Origin: Halicephalobus mephisto
Taxonomy: Eukaryota; Nematoda; Chromadorea; Rhabditida; Panagrolaimidae
Assembly (NCBI GenBank): GCA_009193035.1
Contig: SWDT01000166.1
Span: forward strand, 100,574-164,573
Direction of reading: 5' to 3'
Length of the DNA: 64,000 nt
Both the position numbers and the translations under genes were made by a program. The stretch's first letter is position 1. Each line of letters opens with the position of its first letter. Shown here piece after piece: positions 11,826 through 22,677 of the stretch. The notes beneath the pieces are model-generated. The model searched no databases and was not told the DNA's origin. It was given only the letters and a program-made list of their open reading frames with translations.

Positions 11826-13059
11826 TTAGAATTTCGCTTTTGATTCCTGGACATGTCTAGAAATCATGAATGGAGACAGATCTAATCCTGTTTGGAACTC
11901 CCCTAAAGCCATCCGAGCGAGGATTTTCCCGACGATAGCACCGAACTTGAATCCACTTCCGGAGAACCCACCGCCGATGATAATGTTGGAGTACTTGGGA
12001 TGAGTGTCAAGGATGTAGTTGTGGTCTTTGGTTACCTAGAGTTTTAAGGTTGATTTCGGTATATATCATGTTTTTGAATTAAGATATTTCATCACGAACA
12101 ACTTATAAACCTACCGTGTACATACAACTAACTTCCCTAGTCGGCTTTGTGTAATCAACGTCCTTGATGTGGTTTTTAATATGTTCGGAAGGGAAATCCA
12201 CAGTCCATTTTGGGGGTTTAATTTTGTCTTTCTCGTCAGGATTGATGGGAACCCCGATGTGAACCCCTATTTTGATTTCTCCTGGATAATCCACATCAGG
12301 GATCATGTAGAGTTCTTCGCAGTTATCTGACATGATCATCACGGGACTATTGTTCTGGGGTAGAAAGTATTTGTGATTATTTTTGATTTTCCAAAAGGTC
12401 AAACCAATCAACTCTGGTTCAGCGTGGATTTTGAGATCCGGGAAAATGGACTTCAGCCAAGTTCCAGCTGTTACGATCAATTTCTTACAAGTATACTTGG
12501 CAGTCATTGAGTAGACTTCAACGAGATCTTCGGAAGGATCGATTCTGACAATTCTTTCGTGTTCGATGATTTTTCCGGAATGAGAAAGGAAAAGCGATTG
12601 AGCAGCCTTAAGAGCTCTGTCTGCATAGACGAATCCTGCCTTAGGGTCGTAGAGTCCATTCCAGCTTGAATCATACTCCAAATGAGGGAATCTGGAGTTG
12701 ATGTCTCTTCCCTTGATGACCTGATGATCGACATTGAATGATCGAAGCACATCTGCTTTCTTTTCAGTGGATTCAGGGTTCCCGACCCAGAGTAATCCAC
12801 AAGACTTGTAGAGCACTTCTCCAGAAGCCTTGGAGAGCTCATCCCACTCTTCATAAGCTTGTTTAGCTAAAGGAAGATAAATACCGTCAGTGTGGGCAAA
12901 TCTGATGATTCTACTAGCACCATGAGAAGATCCTTTAGAATGTCCCAGAGCGAATTGTTCAATCAACAGAACCTTCAACCCTCTTTTAGCAAGTTGGTAA
13001 GCAGCACAGGAACCCATTATCCCGGCCCCGAGGACAATAACATCATATATTTCGGACAT
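11826..13059 (-). CDS. Peroxisomal sarcosine oxidase / pipecolate oxidase-like FAD enzyme
   Basis: Monomeric sarcosine oxidase family (PIPOX): oxidises N-methyl amino acids or pipecolate with covalently bound FAD, releasing H2O2. Exons 12115-13059 and 11826-12035 join in phase 0, giving 384 residues, as expected. The N-terminal Rossmann fold begins at residue 6 with VIVLGAGIMGSCAAYQLAKR. SSHGASRIIRFAH follows near residues 44-56, and the C-terminal part has ILDTHPKYSNIIIGGGFSGS, the second FAD-contact region. Family members usually carry a C-terminal peroxisome signal (SKL type). This one ends ESKAKF, a weak or absent PTS1, so localisation is uncertain. The start ATG is the first in frame, directly before the fold. 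Confidence 0.9.
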
Positions 13060-13406
13060 TTTCAGAAATGAACGAAGGAAAAGTTAATAACTGACTATCT
13101 AATCGATAACCAAAGGTCTGCTGTCCTTGCAATTGTTTGTCAATTTGTTTTTTTAGATGAGAATGATAACCAAGATAATGTGGGGAACTTTAGGGCATGT
13201 TTCCGAAAAAAATCAAAGGTCAATGAATAAACAGAATAATTGTCAAAGCAAGGATTCGCCATGGTGTAAAAATCATCAACTTTATGAATTTTTTCAAAAA
13301 TGATCGGAACGGCGATAACTTCACCGATCCAGAAAGACTACTAACAGTCTTAACAGAGATTTATCGATCGTGTTACATTTGTATTTTACAGCGTGTTTAT
13401 AATAAT

Positions 13407-13428
13407 GGCCTAATTACCCAAGTTTGAG
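13407..13428 (+). other. SL1-like spliced-leader sequence
   Basis: Matches the 22-nt nematode SL1 leader at 20 positions: GG, then two changed bases, then TAATTACCCAAGTTTGAG unbroken. The next bases are TTCGGAATAAA rather than the GTAAAC donor of an SL1 RNA gene, and no Sm-binding site (AATTTTGGAA) follows. It is therefore probably not an SL RNA gene but an SL1 block joined to other sequence, as in a retrocopied trans-spliced RNA. Confidence 0.65.
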
Positions 13429-13770
13429 TTCGGAATAAATCGACGAAAAGACAACATTTCGAAAAAATAAATTTCATTGTATATTTTTTAAGAAGTTAAT
13501 AGATTTTCGAATTTTTTAAAATTCAGAATCTACGAAATGAGTTTTGTGAAATCTATTTTCTGAATCATATACAGTATATTCTAAATGTTTTAAATAGAGT
13601 ACGATAGTTAATTTTCCATCATGGTTGAGTTTTTTCTGAATATTAGGGAATAATATTGTATCTGTTGTGGATCTTGACGTAGTTCACGGAGTCCTAATCG
13701 CTAGACGGGAAGAGGAATTCTTCTTTATTCTAATACAGTAAGGTTACAGTACAATACGAATAGTCTACAT

Positions 13771-13989
13771 CTAGGGAAGTAGTAGACTAATATGGGGATG
13801 AACACAATGATAGAGTAAAAGAGATTTGAGCAATATCTGCCATGTTGTGGGGGACTTGACAGTTTCCTTAAATACTGGGGATTTAAGCCTCACTGACTTG
13901 CCCTCAGGGATAGATGGAGTTCCATGGTCTTCGGGGGATATCGCGTCGGAATCAGATTCGTGTTCCGCGACAGTATCAAAAGATTTGCC
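13771..13989 (-). CDS. Isolated coding exon, 3' end of an unidentified or decayed gene
   Basis: After a good acceptor (TTTTCTCTAG at 13990-13999) an open frame of 72 codons runs to TAG at 13771. It is Ser/Pro/Asp-rich with an ordinary protein-like composition (FDTVAEHESDSDAISPEDHG, later SVRLKSPVFKETVKSPPTW). Its GC content stands out from the surrounding A/T-rich DNA. No upstream exon with a start codon was found in 14-15 kb, so this is either the end of a gene with distant exons or a remnant. Function unknown. Confidence 0.35.
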   Translation of the reverse strand, partial: GKSFDTVAEHESDSDAISPEDHGTPSIPEGKSVRLKSPVFKETVKSPTTWQILLKSLLLYHCVHPHISLLLP

Positions 13990-14102
13990 CTAGAGAAAAT
14001 AAAACAGTATTTTTAAAAAGTAATTTTAAAATATTATGGTTTACTGTAAAACCGCTACACATATGGAATATCTTTATTTTAAAAATTTAATCAAAAAATA
14101 AT

Positions 14103-15052
14103 TTGAATTTCGATAAAATAATTGAGATTAATGATTCCGGATTATCCAAACAGGATGCTGTAAAATTATTAACAAAATCGAAGGAAATTATTGAACAAAA
14201 AAATCATTACAATAATCAGGAAACTCTTTTTCGAATTTTACGTCATTATTCAGCGAAATTGAGAATTTTAAGTAGTGAATTCCGCGAACACGTTATAGTC
14301 TGTGTTTTGTTAGGATGATTTTTGAACAGCTTCGTTGAATTCAAACGGAAATCGAAAAAGATAAAAATTGACCTGTTCGGGAATATTAAGAAGATGAAAA
14401 ATTTGGAAATATTCAATATTTGTCATTTAAATTTGATTTCTTGATTTTCATTGAAAATTTTTATAAAATTTTGCATTTAAATGGTTTTGAATTAATCATT
14501 ATTATATTTTTATTTATTTTCTAATTTGATATAGTTTTGAAAAATTTAATTTTTCAATTTCGGTCTTCACACGAATGTTTGTTTTTTACGGTTTTTTAAA
14601 TTCTATTTTTGATTATTTTTTACTTAATAAATAAAAAAGTATGTAAATTGAAAAATAAACATTATTCAAAATTGAATTAAAAATAAAATAAACATTGTTC
14701 GCGTCAGGACCGAAATTAAACAATTTTTAAAAATATTTTTAAATATAATTTTTTCAAGAATATTTTTTTGGAAATCATAATTGGTATTTTAAAATTAACT
14801 AAAATGATTTTATTTTTTATTTTTTTGATAATTTTTTTAAAAATCATAATTGGTATTTTAAAATTAACTAAAATGATTCAATTTTTTATTTTTTTGAAAA
14901 TTTTTTGAAAATCATAATTGGTATTTTAAAATCAATTAAAATGATTTTATTTTTTATTTTTTCAGAAATCAAAGACCAGATTACCATTGAAGGCGAAATT
15001 TCCATGCTCAATTTGATTGTTACTTTTATTGAAAGAACAGGAAGTACCTGAA
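14103..15052 (+). pseudogene. Gene remnant with coding-like segments and an in-frame stop
   Basis: An open stretch at 14103-14318 has normal protein character (FDKIIEINDSGLSKQDAVKL, ILRHYSAKLRILSSEFREH). It runs into a TGA, and the same frame continues open for about 40 codons (FVEFKRKSKKIKIDLFGNIK). After a TTTTTCAG at 14959-14966 another 28-codon coding-like segment (DQITIEGEISMLNLIVTFIE) ends at 15052. No combination of GT-AG introns gave a clean continuous frame, and there is no ATG at the start. The best reading is a decayed gene; the family is not recognised. Confidence 0.3.
14770..14962. repeat. Tandem repeat, three ~65-bp copies
   Basis: AATCATAATTGGTATTTTAA followed by an A/T-rich tail ending in TTTTATTTTTT occurs three times head to tail, inside the decayed gene just upstream of the nuclear receptor. 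Confidence 0.7.
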
Positions 15053-15087
15053 ACGCGTTCTTTTATTGATTGTTTTTTTTATTCAAA

Positions 15088-17089
15088 ATGATTCGCAGAG
15101 AAATGAGAGCTGCTAGGAACTCTGTTCGTCATGAGACTTGCCGGATTTGCGGGGATAAAGCCCATGGATTCCACTTTGGAGTTCTCAGTTGCAGGGCATG
15201 TTCGGCTTTTTTCAGAAGAACGATCGCTTTGAACATGGTTTACCATTGCAGATTCCAGAAAATTTGTCAGATTGATAAATGTGAGTTTTTTGAAATTTTA
15301 ATTTAAAAAATGAATTTCGAAACGGATCAAAGACGATCCTATATGGAAAAATACAAATTTAAAGTTTCTAAATTTACTAACTTCTAGCTGTCCGTTGCAT
15401 GTGCCGAAGTTGCCGGTACGCCAAGTGCTTGGCCGTCGGCATGAAGCCAGATGCCGTTCAACTCCATCGAGATTCCATCAAGTTCACCAAGAAACCCTCG
15501 ACAAAACCCCCGGAACTCCCTTCCCTCGAATTCAACCCTTCTGATCCTAATTCCTTGAACAATGCCGAACGAGAACTCTTCGATCGGATCAACTTCATTC
15601 TTGACGAAGCTATTCTGAATCCTCGGACTTCAGAAGACCTGTCAACTTTGGAAATGTTCAGATTAGGGATGAATCATCTAAGAGAAAGAAGACCCATCGT
15701 GCACACTGAGAGGATAACGGATCTCGAGCCTTATCTCGGAACTGACAATTTTCTAAAGGTCCTGAAAGGAAACTGGGATAAAGTGGTCAGCATGTCCGGG
15801 AAGGAAGTGGATCTCTACGCAGAATTACTGTCTTTTATCAGACCCTTCGTGTTACTTCCACAAGACCAAAGATGGCCGTTATTCAAGCAGTTTTCCCTTT
15901 GTTTCATGAGATTCGAGAGGGCTTATGAGGTGTACAGAGTTCTAGGCGAGAACGTGGAAGACATGAGAAACATCGCCTTCAATGGACAGATTATCGATCT
16001 TTACAATAATTTACTGAAGGAAGTAGAATTCTCGAAACAAAAAGATAAATGTCGAGCCATTATTTCGTAAGTTTTTTAAAAATCAATTAAAAAATAAGCG
16101 ATTATATGGCACAAATTAAAACTTTTGAAGAAAGTGGGATTTTGTGAAAGATGTCTTGAAAATCCAGTTTTTGGAAACTTTTTGATGGTTTTTGAGATCG
16201 TTGGAGGCAGTTTTGAACTGTGAAGATGGGTTTCATAGAAATTCAATTCTGAAGGATTATCTGCAAGATGATCAATAACAACTTTTACTTCTGAAAGAAC
16301 CCTTCAGAACCGAACTTTCGAAAAACCCATCTTCACAATTCCCCCGTGTTCTTAACAACCTTAAAAAGTACCTTCATAGATTCCCCAAACTTGCATTCTG
16401 AAGTTCATTCTTTCAGAAACTAGAAAAATATCCCTGAATTTTCGATTGAGTAAAAATTGTTAATTTTTCGATGTAATTCATGTTTGTCAGTATTTTAAAT
16501 TATTTTTAAACAAATAACATATATCTTGCTATCTTTGTAAAATATAAAAAATAAAATCAAAAAATTATCAAAAATGACGTCATTCATGCTAAGATCAAAA
16601 TTATAAATTTTCTCTATTATTTTAGAAAATTCTTATTGTGAAAAATTCCATAATTTTTACTACATCATAAGTGATCCATGAAGTTATTTTAAATCTTTTC
16701 TAAAACTATTACTTTGTTTTAGAATGTTCAAACTTGACAAAACCCAACAACAAAAAGGTCTTGTTAACCCCCTCAAGGAAATCAAACCTACCGAAATCGA
16801 ATTCGCAGCTCTTTGTCTTCATCTCCTCTGGACTCCACCAGGTTTCGATGTTCTCGCGGAGAAAACAGAAAAAATTGCAGTTTACTGGAGAAGACAAGCC
16901 TTCGGGGATCTCCACAACTACTACGTCAACTCCCTGGGAATGATCAACTACGCTACGAGACTTGGGGACTTTATGTCCTTGATGACGACTTTGGAGAAGA
17001 ACGTCTCTAAAAACAAAGAAAACATACTAGTTGCTGATTTATTTTCACTAACAAATATCCACCCTACGGTTTTCATTCTCTCGAGATAA
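15088..17089 (+). CDS. Nuclear hormone receptor, nematode supplementary family
   Basis: Ligand-regulated or constitutive transcription factor in the nucleus. Exons 15088-15280, 15388-16066 and 16723-17089 (phases 1 and 2) give 412 residues. The DNA-binding domain is near the start: CRICGDKAHGFHFGVLSCRA begins the first C4 finger, with a CRACSAFFRR P-box typical of the expanded HNF4-derived nematode receptors. The second finger crosses intron 1 (VRCMCRSCRYAKCLAVGMKP). The ligand-binding domain fills roughly residues 180-405 (PQDQRWPLFKQFSLCFMRFE is its signature helix region). The ATG at 15088 follows a T-rich stretch; AATAAA occurs near 17107. Intron 2 holds one copy of a 304-bp repeat. Subtype not assigned. 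Confidence 0.92.
16130..16433. mobile_element. 304-bp dispersed repeat, copy 1
   Basis: Identical in length to 29714-30017 and differing at only about 2 of 304 positions. Internal inverted segments GTGAAGATGGGTTT and AAACCCATCTTCAC would form a hairpin. No coding potential, and no clear target-site duplication at the edges. It lies inside intron 2 of the nuclear receptor gene; the near identity implies recent movement or gene conversion. Confidence 0.7.
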
Positions 17090-17248
17090 CTAAGTTATCA
17101 AAAGTAAATAAAGAAAAAAATCTAGACATTGAAGAAGAGGATTAAAATCCAAAAAAGGAAAATTACTTTCTTATCATTTTTGACCAAAAGTAAAAAAGTT
17201 GACAGTATAAAATCAGGCTCAAGCAACAATTTACTTCATTTGACAAAA

Positions 17249-18771
17249 ATGAATTTTTTCTTTTGCATTTTATTCTTCGGAAGTCTGGCCCTCGGGACGA
17301 CTTACATCTGTTCGAGTAAGTTCCTGGATAAGTTAAAATATCTTTAATAAAAACAGTGACTAAAATGACCGGTTTTGTGGTCGTTATGAACATTATTAAA
17401 GTTGTTTTTAAAATTGGAAAATTAACTTTCGGCATTACTGAGATGGTGACCAAAACGACCGATTTTGGATCTATCCTAAGTTCTGTCGACAGATTTCCAG
17501 AAGTGAACTGGACTCAGTTGGATTATGCAAGAAATTAACATGGTTTTTCTGGCGCGTTTTTTCGTAACCAACATTTTTCATTTTCGCTATTAGAGTTGCC
17601 CTAAGAGAATTGCGAAATCAGTTCAGTAAACTGTCTCAATGGGGAATGAAAAAAAAGTTTTTAAACAAATGTAAATACTATTCAATGTAAATTTCTATAC
17701 TTTTGTGGTTAAAAAATGAGTTGTACTAATTGCTAGGAAAGTGGTCATTGTGGAAGATTTCTCTCCCTTCTTAGGCACTATCCAAATATTCTATTGGAAC
17801 TGATTTAGTAAATTTAAAAAACAGTTCTTTTAAGTGCTATCATAGTGGCTAAGAAGATTGATTTCTCTCTTTTTGGTCACTATCCAAAGTAGGGGAGTTT
17901 AGATGCCCTGAGGGCATGTGGGTAGCGGTCAAACCATTGTGAGTACACGCCATCCCGTTTGATCTGGCCAGTTAAACACGATAGGGCTGGGTTAGTACTT
18001 GGATCGGAGACGTCCTCGGAATCCCCAGTGCTGCTACCTTTTTCTCCAAACTAACTTTTTAGCAATTATCAAAGCATTTATATTTTAAGCGCCAATAACA
18101 TTCGCTCTAAGATCCCTAGAATAGTGAATAATGAATGAATTTTGATTCACTCTAGTCACTATCCGAAGGGGGAGAGTTTAGAGACCCTGAGGGCATGTGG
18201 GTAGCGGTCAAACCATTGTGAACACACGCCATCCCGTTCGACCTGGCCAGTTAAACATGATAGGGTTGGGTTAGTACTTGGATCGGAGACGTCCTCGGAA
18301 TCCCCAGTGCTGCTACCTTTTTCTCCAAACTAACTTTTTAGCAATTACCAAAACATTTATATTTTAAGCGCCAAATATGTTCGCTCTGAGATTTCTGCAA
18401 CAGTAACAATTGAAATAGTCTAATCGAAACAATCATTTACGATTCTTTTTAATCACTATTCTCTTTTGATAATTAAAAATAATTTCTTTTTAGCTGGTTG
18501 CGCTGATACGATCAGTAACTGCCAAGACTACTTAGTCCAATGCCGTGTTCCTCAGTACCAGCCCCTGATGTACAAGAAATGTCGATGTACTTGCCAACTT
18601 TGCGAATCATGTATCGACATAGCGGCCAACTGTCCTTATTGGAACAATAACGGCTTCTGTTCCAACCCTTTCTTCCAAGACTCATGGCATCTCTGTGACA
18701 AAACCTGCAACCTCTGTGGAACCGCCAGTTCCACTACTGCATCACCGACTACGACTACAACTACTGCATGA
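17249..18771 (+). CDS. Secreted ShK/ShKT-domain protein
   Basis: Exons 17249-17315 and 18494-18771 (phase 1) give 114 residues. A signal peptide covers about residues 1-17 (MNFFFCILFFGSLALGTTY). Two cysteine-rich ShK-type modules follow: C-ADTISNCQDYLVQC...CRCTCQLC, then C-IDIAANCPYW...CDKTCNLC, each with six cysteines. The tail is Ser/Thr-rich, ending in a run of Thr (PTTTTTTA), a likely O-glycosylation site. ShK modules occur in nematode secreted and cuticle-associated proteins and in some channel-blocking peptides; which role applies is not shown by sequence. The 1.2-kb intron contains two 5S rRNA genes. AATAAA lies near 18806. Confidence 0.85.
17922..18037 (+). rRNA. 5S rRNA gene, copy 2
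   Basis: 116 nt with intact ends, internal promoter blocks and a CTTTTTCT terminator. The shared 5' block starts near 17875 (GTCACTATCCAAAGTAGGGG). It lies in the intron of the ShK gene, same strand. Together with copy 3 it forms a tandem pair about 279 bp apart, with related spacers (AACTAACTTTTTAGCAATTA, TTTAAGCGCCAA). Confidence 0.85.
18201..18316 (+). rRNA. 5S rRNA gene, copy 3
   Basis: 116 nt, T5 terminator, same 3' spacer as copy 2. Two private changes (ACATGAT and GGGTTGGG) are within what 5S can tolerate. It lies in the intron of the ShK gene, same strand. Confidence 0.8.
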
Positions 18772-19033
18772 CCTACTGCAACAGAGTCTACTACAAGTGC
18801 TTAAAATAAATCCAATCACATTGTTGCAAGTTGTATTTTCCAGACAATTGTATCTCGTTTTTCATTGAAAAATAAAAATTACTCAAGGTCAAGAGGTCAC
18901 AAATTTTTTGCAGAAAAATGACGGACAAACAAAACTTCAAAGTGTGTTCTCGACAATTGTTGTTTCAGTTTTTATTGATGTAATCATCTGCAGATTATCG
19001 AACTCGTTTTATTTCTTTTTTGATTTTTGTTCG

Positions 19034-22000
19034 ATGGCCTTGTCAAAAAGAGCTGAGAAAGGACTTGCGAGATCCTTCAAATCCGAAGGATTGAACAAAC
19101 TTTACGCCGATGATCCTTATCATCCAGAAGATAATCCGAATGTGAGTTGTTTATTTGCACTCAAAAGTTGAAAACTAAATGTTGAGCAAATAGCAGAAAA
19201 TAATAAATTAATCACTATTCAAAAATCACGAGGAATTTGGATAGTGTCTAGTGCTGTCATTATTCCTAGTCGTTATCTGAGGACTTATTAAGTGGTTTTT
19301 ATAATAAAAAAATCGCTCTAGTAAGAGTTCTGAATAGTGTTTAATACCTTTCAAAATCGGTATTTTTAGTCGCTATCTTGAAGATTTTTAAAGTGACTTT
19401 TTTGGAAATTAACTATTCTAAAAATAAGTATATTTATGTCTAAGTTATATATTTTAATATCATATTTAATTTCCAGGGTTATATTAAATTCAGTTCTGCT
19501 GATAATCTTCTCTCTCGAGATCTCATAAATTCGAAGTTGTCAGATTCCGCTTTTTCCACTTTCGATCGAAACGAACTAACTTTTTATCCTCGTCCTGGAG
19601 GTCAACCTTCCACTCGTCAAGCCGTGGCTGATTTCATAAATCTCCATTGTGTCCCGAATCTATCCAAAAAAGTAGACGAAGACTCCATCGTCCTCGTTCC
19701 GGGAGTTACTGCGGCTTCGGATTTGCTTTCTCAAGCCATCTTCGACGAAGGAGAAGTTTTACTCACTTTTGCTCCCTATTATTACCGATTTCCTAATGAC
19801 TTTGGAGACAGAGGTCTTATCGAAGTGGAATCTGTTAATTCTTATTTCCCGGATTCTGGAAAATTCGAATTAAGAGTGGAACTTTTGGAAGAGAAATTTC
19901 AAGAATTAAAAAAGACAGGAAAAACGGTCAAAGGATTGTTGGTAGTAAATCCGCGGAATCCAGATGGAGGCTACTTTGGGGAATCTGAATTAAAGCCTGT
20001 CATTGATTGGGCTATCAAAAAGTAACTTTTCATTACTATTTATATAATTTCATTTTATGTTAACAAAGCTCTTAGATAGTGTCAAAGTATATACTAAGAT
20101 TAATTTCCTTAAAGAAAAGTAACTTTATTTTTTTAATTCTTCAATGTAAAATGCATAACGAATCAAAGTTTTTCGAAAAAAATAGATTCAGAATGTATTC
20201 AATCCATAATTGCATTTTAAAATTCTCGATTATTTTCACAGAAAATCAATTAGATAGTTTTGATAAATGCAAAATACACATAATTAAAAAAATTATGTGA
20301 ATCAATTAAAAAATGAAAGAACTTTTTTCAAATATTTTTTATTTAACCTTCAATATATGGAATTTCGAACATATAGTCGATATTTTTATTTTAAAACGGT
20401 GTTATTAAATAGTTAAATATCGATTTCGAATAAGTATTTAAAAAGTTGGGGAACAAATCAACTTGTGTAAAATCTGATATATCGAAAACCAAAACAAAAT
20501 TTAAACGGTTTTTTAAAATATTTGATTTTCGACATATCTGTCGGAAAACTAGATCTGGCCTCATATAGTCCGAAACTAATATGGAAGGAAAAACGTCTCT
20601 CGGCAGGCATCGAAGCCGCATCATCTTGCTACCTGGGGAAGTGCTTTTCTCTTAAGCTACGAGAGCGATCTTTTCCATTCCATTCCTGGAAGCAGAATCG
20701 TTTCTCCTGAACGATGGCTCCTTTCTCGCTACGCTTAATTTCGCGACAATATCGGATTTTATATATTCGATTTTCCGATTCTACAATCACAATGTTGAAA
20801 ATTTAAATACCGATTTTTAACAATGATCTATTAAACTACAAAATAACCCAACCTATTTCAGAAAACTTTGTAGATTTAATTTTGATTTTTGATCTCTAAA
20901 ATTACATAGTTATCTAATTTTCTTTTTTTAGAAAAATTTTTACCGGAAATACATAAGGGATTCTAAATAATTATACTAGAAATTACAATATAAGTTATAA
21001 ATTGTATCAAAACCGAGATAATTGAAGTTACTTATTTTTTTACTAATTATTCAGACAATTTTCGACAGTAATATTTATATTCACAAAGAAACATTTCCAA
21101 TAAAAATATCAGATAGAAGTTAAAAAAATTATTTTTGTTATTTACTATTTTAAGCAATTTCTGAAGTTAATTTTCTGATTAAACAAAAACGATTATCAAT
21201 AAATTGGATAGTGTATATTTTAGGACTAAAATCAATCACTATCCATAATGGTTCAGAAGTTGTTTTTAAATTACTAAAGTGTAATCATGATAAGAGATGT
21301 GGATAGTGACTGAATTAATCGTATCTCGATTGTAGACATTCCATTTACATTATCTTCGACGAAATCTACAATAAGACGGTGTTTGAACCTTTGGATGATG
21401 GAACAGAATTCAAATCAGTTCTCAACATTATCGATGAAGATCCTGAATACGATCATTCCAAAGTCATCTGGGTGTGGGGACTCTCAAAAATCTTCAGTAT
21501 TCCCGGTCTCCGAGTGGCTGCCATATTTTCCGACAATCAAAGACTTCTGGAATCTATCAGAAGATCACTAATGTATAATGGGTTAAATGTGGTTACTCAA
21601 CATATGGTCAGGGAGATGTTGAATGATCAAGGTCAGTTTCTTACTAAAAAAGAGATTAAATCGTTCAAATCTAATTTTAATACGAAAGATGGATTTCATT
21701 TTCTAGCATACTATTTTAATGATTTCTGAGTGTTTTCGGTATTTACTACATAAAAAGGTACATTAAAATAACTCTGACGTATCGATACATTATATGTTGT
21801 TGTAGACGCGCTCTATGACCAGGGATATTCAGAGTGCCTCAGGCTAATCAATCGTCTCTCCACTGAGGAGTATAGAGAGGGATACATCACGTTAGTCAAT
21901 GCCCCTTAGGTTTTGCGCTTATATCATTAATATTGTTCTATCTTATTAAGTCTAGTTCTCTAGATAAAGACATAATACGTCGATATTACACTTAATCTAT

Positions 22001-22677
22001 CGATACATTGAATATAATATATCCTATATATAAGAACCGTTTTGATACATTAAACACAACGCATCGATATCAACTTAATGTATCGATACATTAAATATAA
22101 TATATCCTACATATAAGAACCGTTTTAATGTATCCATACATTATATACTATGTACCCGTTCTTTGTTTGTAAACAGAAAATGTGTACAACCTGATATACG
22201 CAAAAAAATCAAAAAACACCAAAACTAGTAAGATTATCATTCGTTCTAAGACCTGAACTTGGTAATCATATTTGTTCTTTTACATCATTACATACTTAAG
22301 AAATAATTAATTACTCTTCAGATTTCATCACCAACTATTTTTCTGTCAACAAAAATCTTCTGAAATCCGCTCGGGACAACTGCATTCAACTCTTTAATGA
22401 ATTTAATACTGTTCCAGAAAAGCCCTTAAGAATTCTGCCTTCCAAAAGTTCCTTCTTTTTCCTCGTCGACTTTGGCAATTTTCTCAAAGAAAGGACTTTC
22501 GAAGAAGAGCAAAAACTGCAAGAAAAGTTTAAATCCGAAAAAGTTCTGATCGTCCCGGGTCAATCTTTGACAATGCCCGAGGCAGGGTGGTTCAGAATGG
22601 TCTACTCTACTTCTACCGAAGGAGAACTCAAAGAAGGAATCAAAAGAATCTTTTCCGCTTTGAAAAAATATATTTAA
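19034..22677 (+). CDS. PLP-dependent aminotransferase, ACC-synthase-like (class I/II)
   Basis: Fold-type I aminotransferase resembling 1-aminocyclopropane-1-carboxylate synthase-like proteins of animals, which lack proven ACC synthase activity, so an amino acid transaminase or lyase role is likelier. Exons 19034-19141, 19477-20021, 21336-21631 and 22322-22677 join in phases 0, 2 and 1 to give 434 residues. Visible motifs: YADDPYHPEDNPNGYI at the start, FYPRPGGQPSTRQAVADF, VNPRNPDGG (cofactor/substrate Asn-Pro), DEIY at 226-229 (PLP contacts), and GLSKIFSIPGLRV with Lys269 as the expected Schiff-base lysine. The C-terminal Arg in EAGWFRMVYS would bind the substrate carboxylate. All key residues are present. 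Intron 2 (1.3 kb) contains a tRNA-like sequence and GGATAGTGAC/CACTATCC repeats. Confidence 0.9.
20595..20666 (-). pseudogene. tRNA-like sequence, possibly a degraded tRNA
   Basis: It folds to canonical tRNA numbering over about 72-73 nt. The acceptor stem GCTCTCG pairs six of seven with CGAGAGA, the A box TAGCTTAAGAG is perfect, the D stem is GCTT/AAGC and the T loop is TTCGATG. Defects: C instead of T at position 33, C at 53, and one mismatch in the anticodon stem. The nominal anticodon is AGG. It lies in an intron of the aminotransferase gene, opposite strand. Either a pseudogene or a SINE head. Confidence 0.4.

Noticed and set aside
21790..21910. GC-richer block in the aminotransferase intron (GACGCGCTCTATGACCAGGG) considered as an RNA gene
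   Set aside because: No A/B boxes or convincing fold could be assigned.
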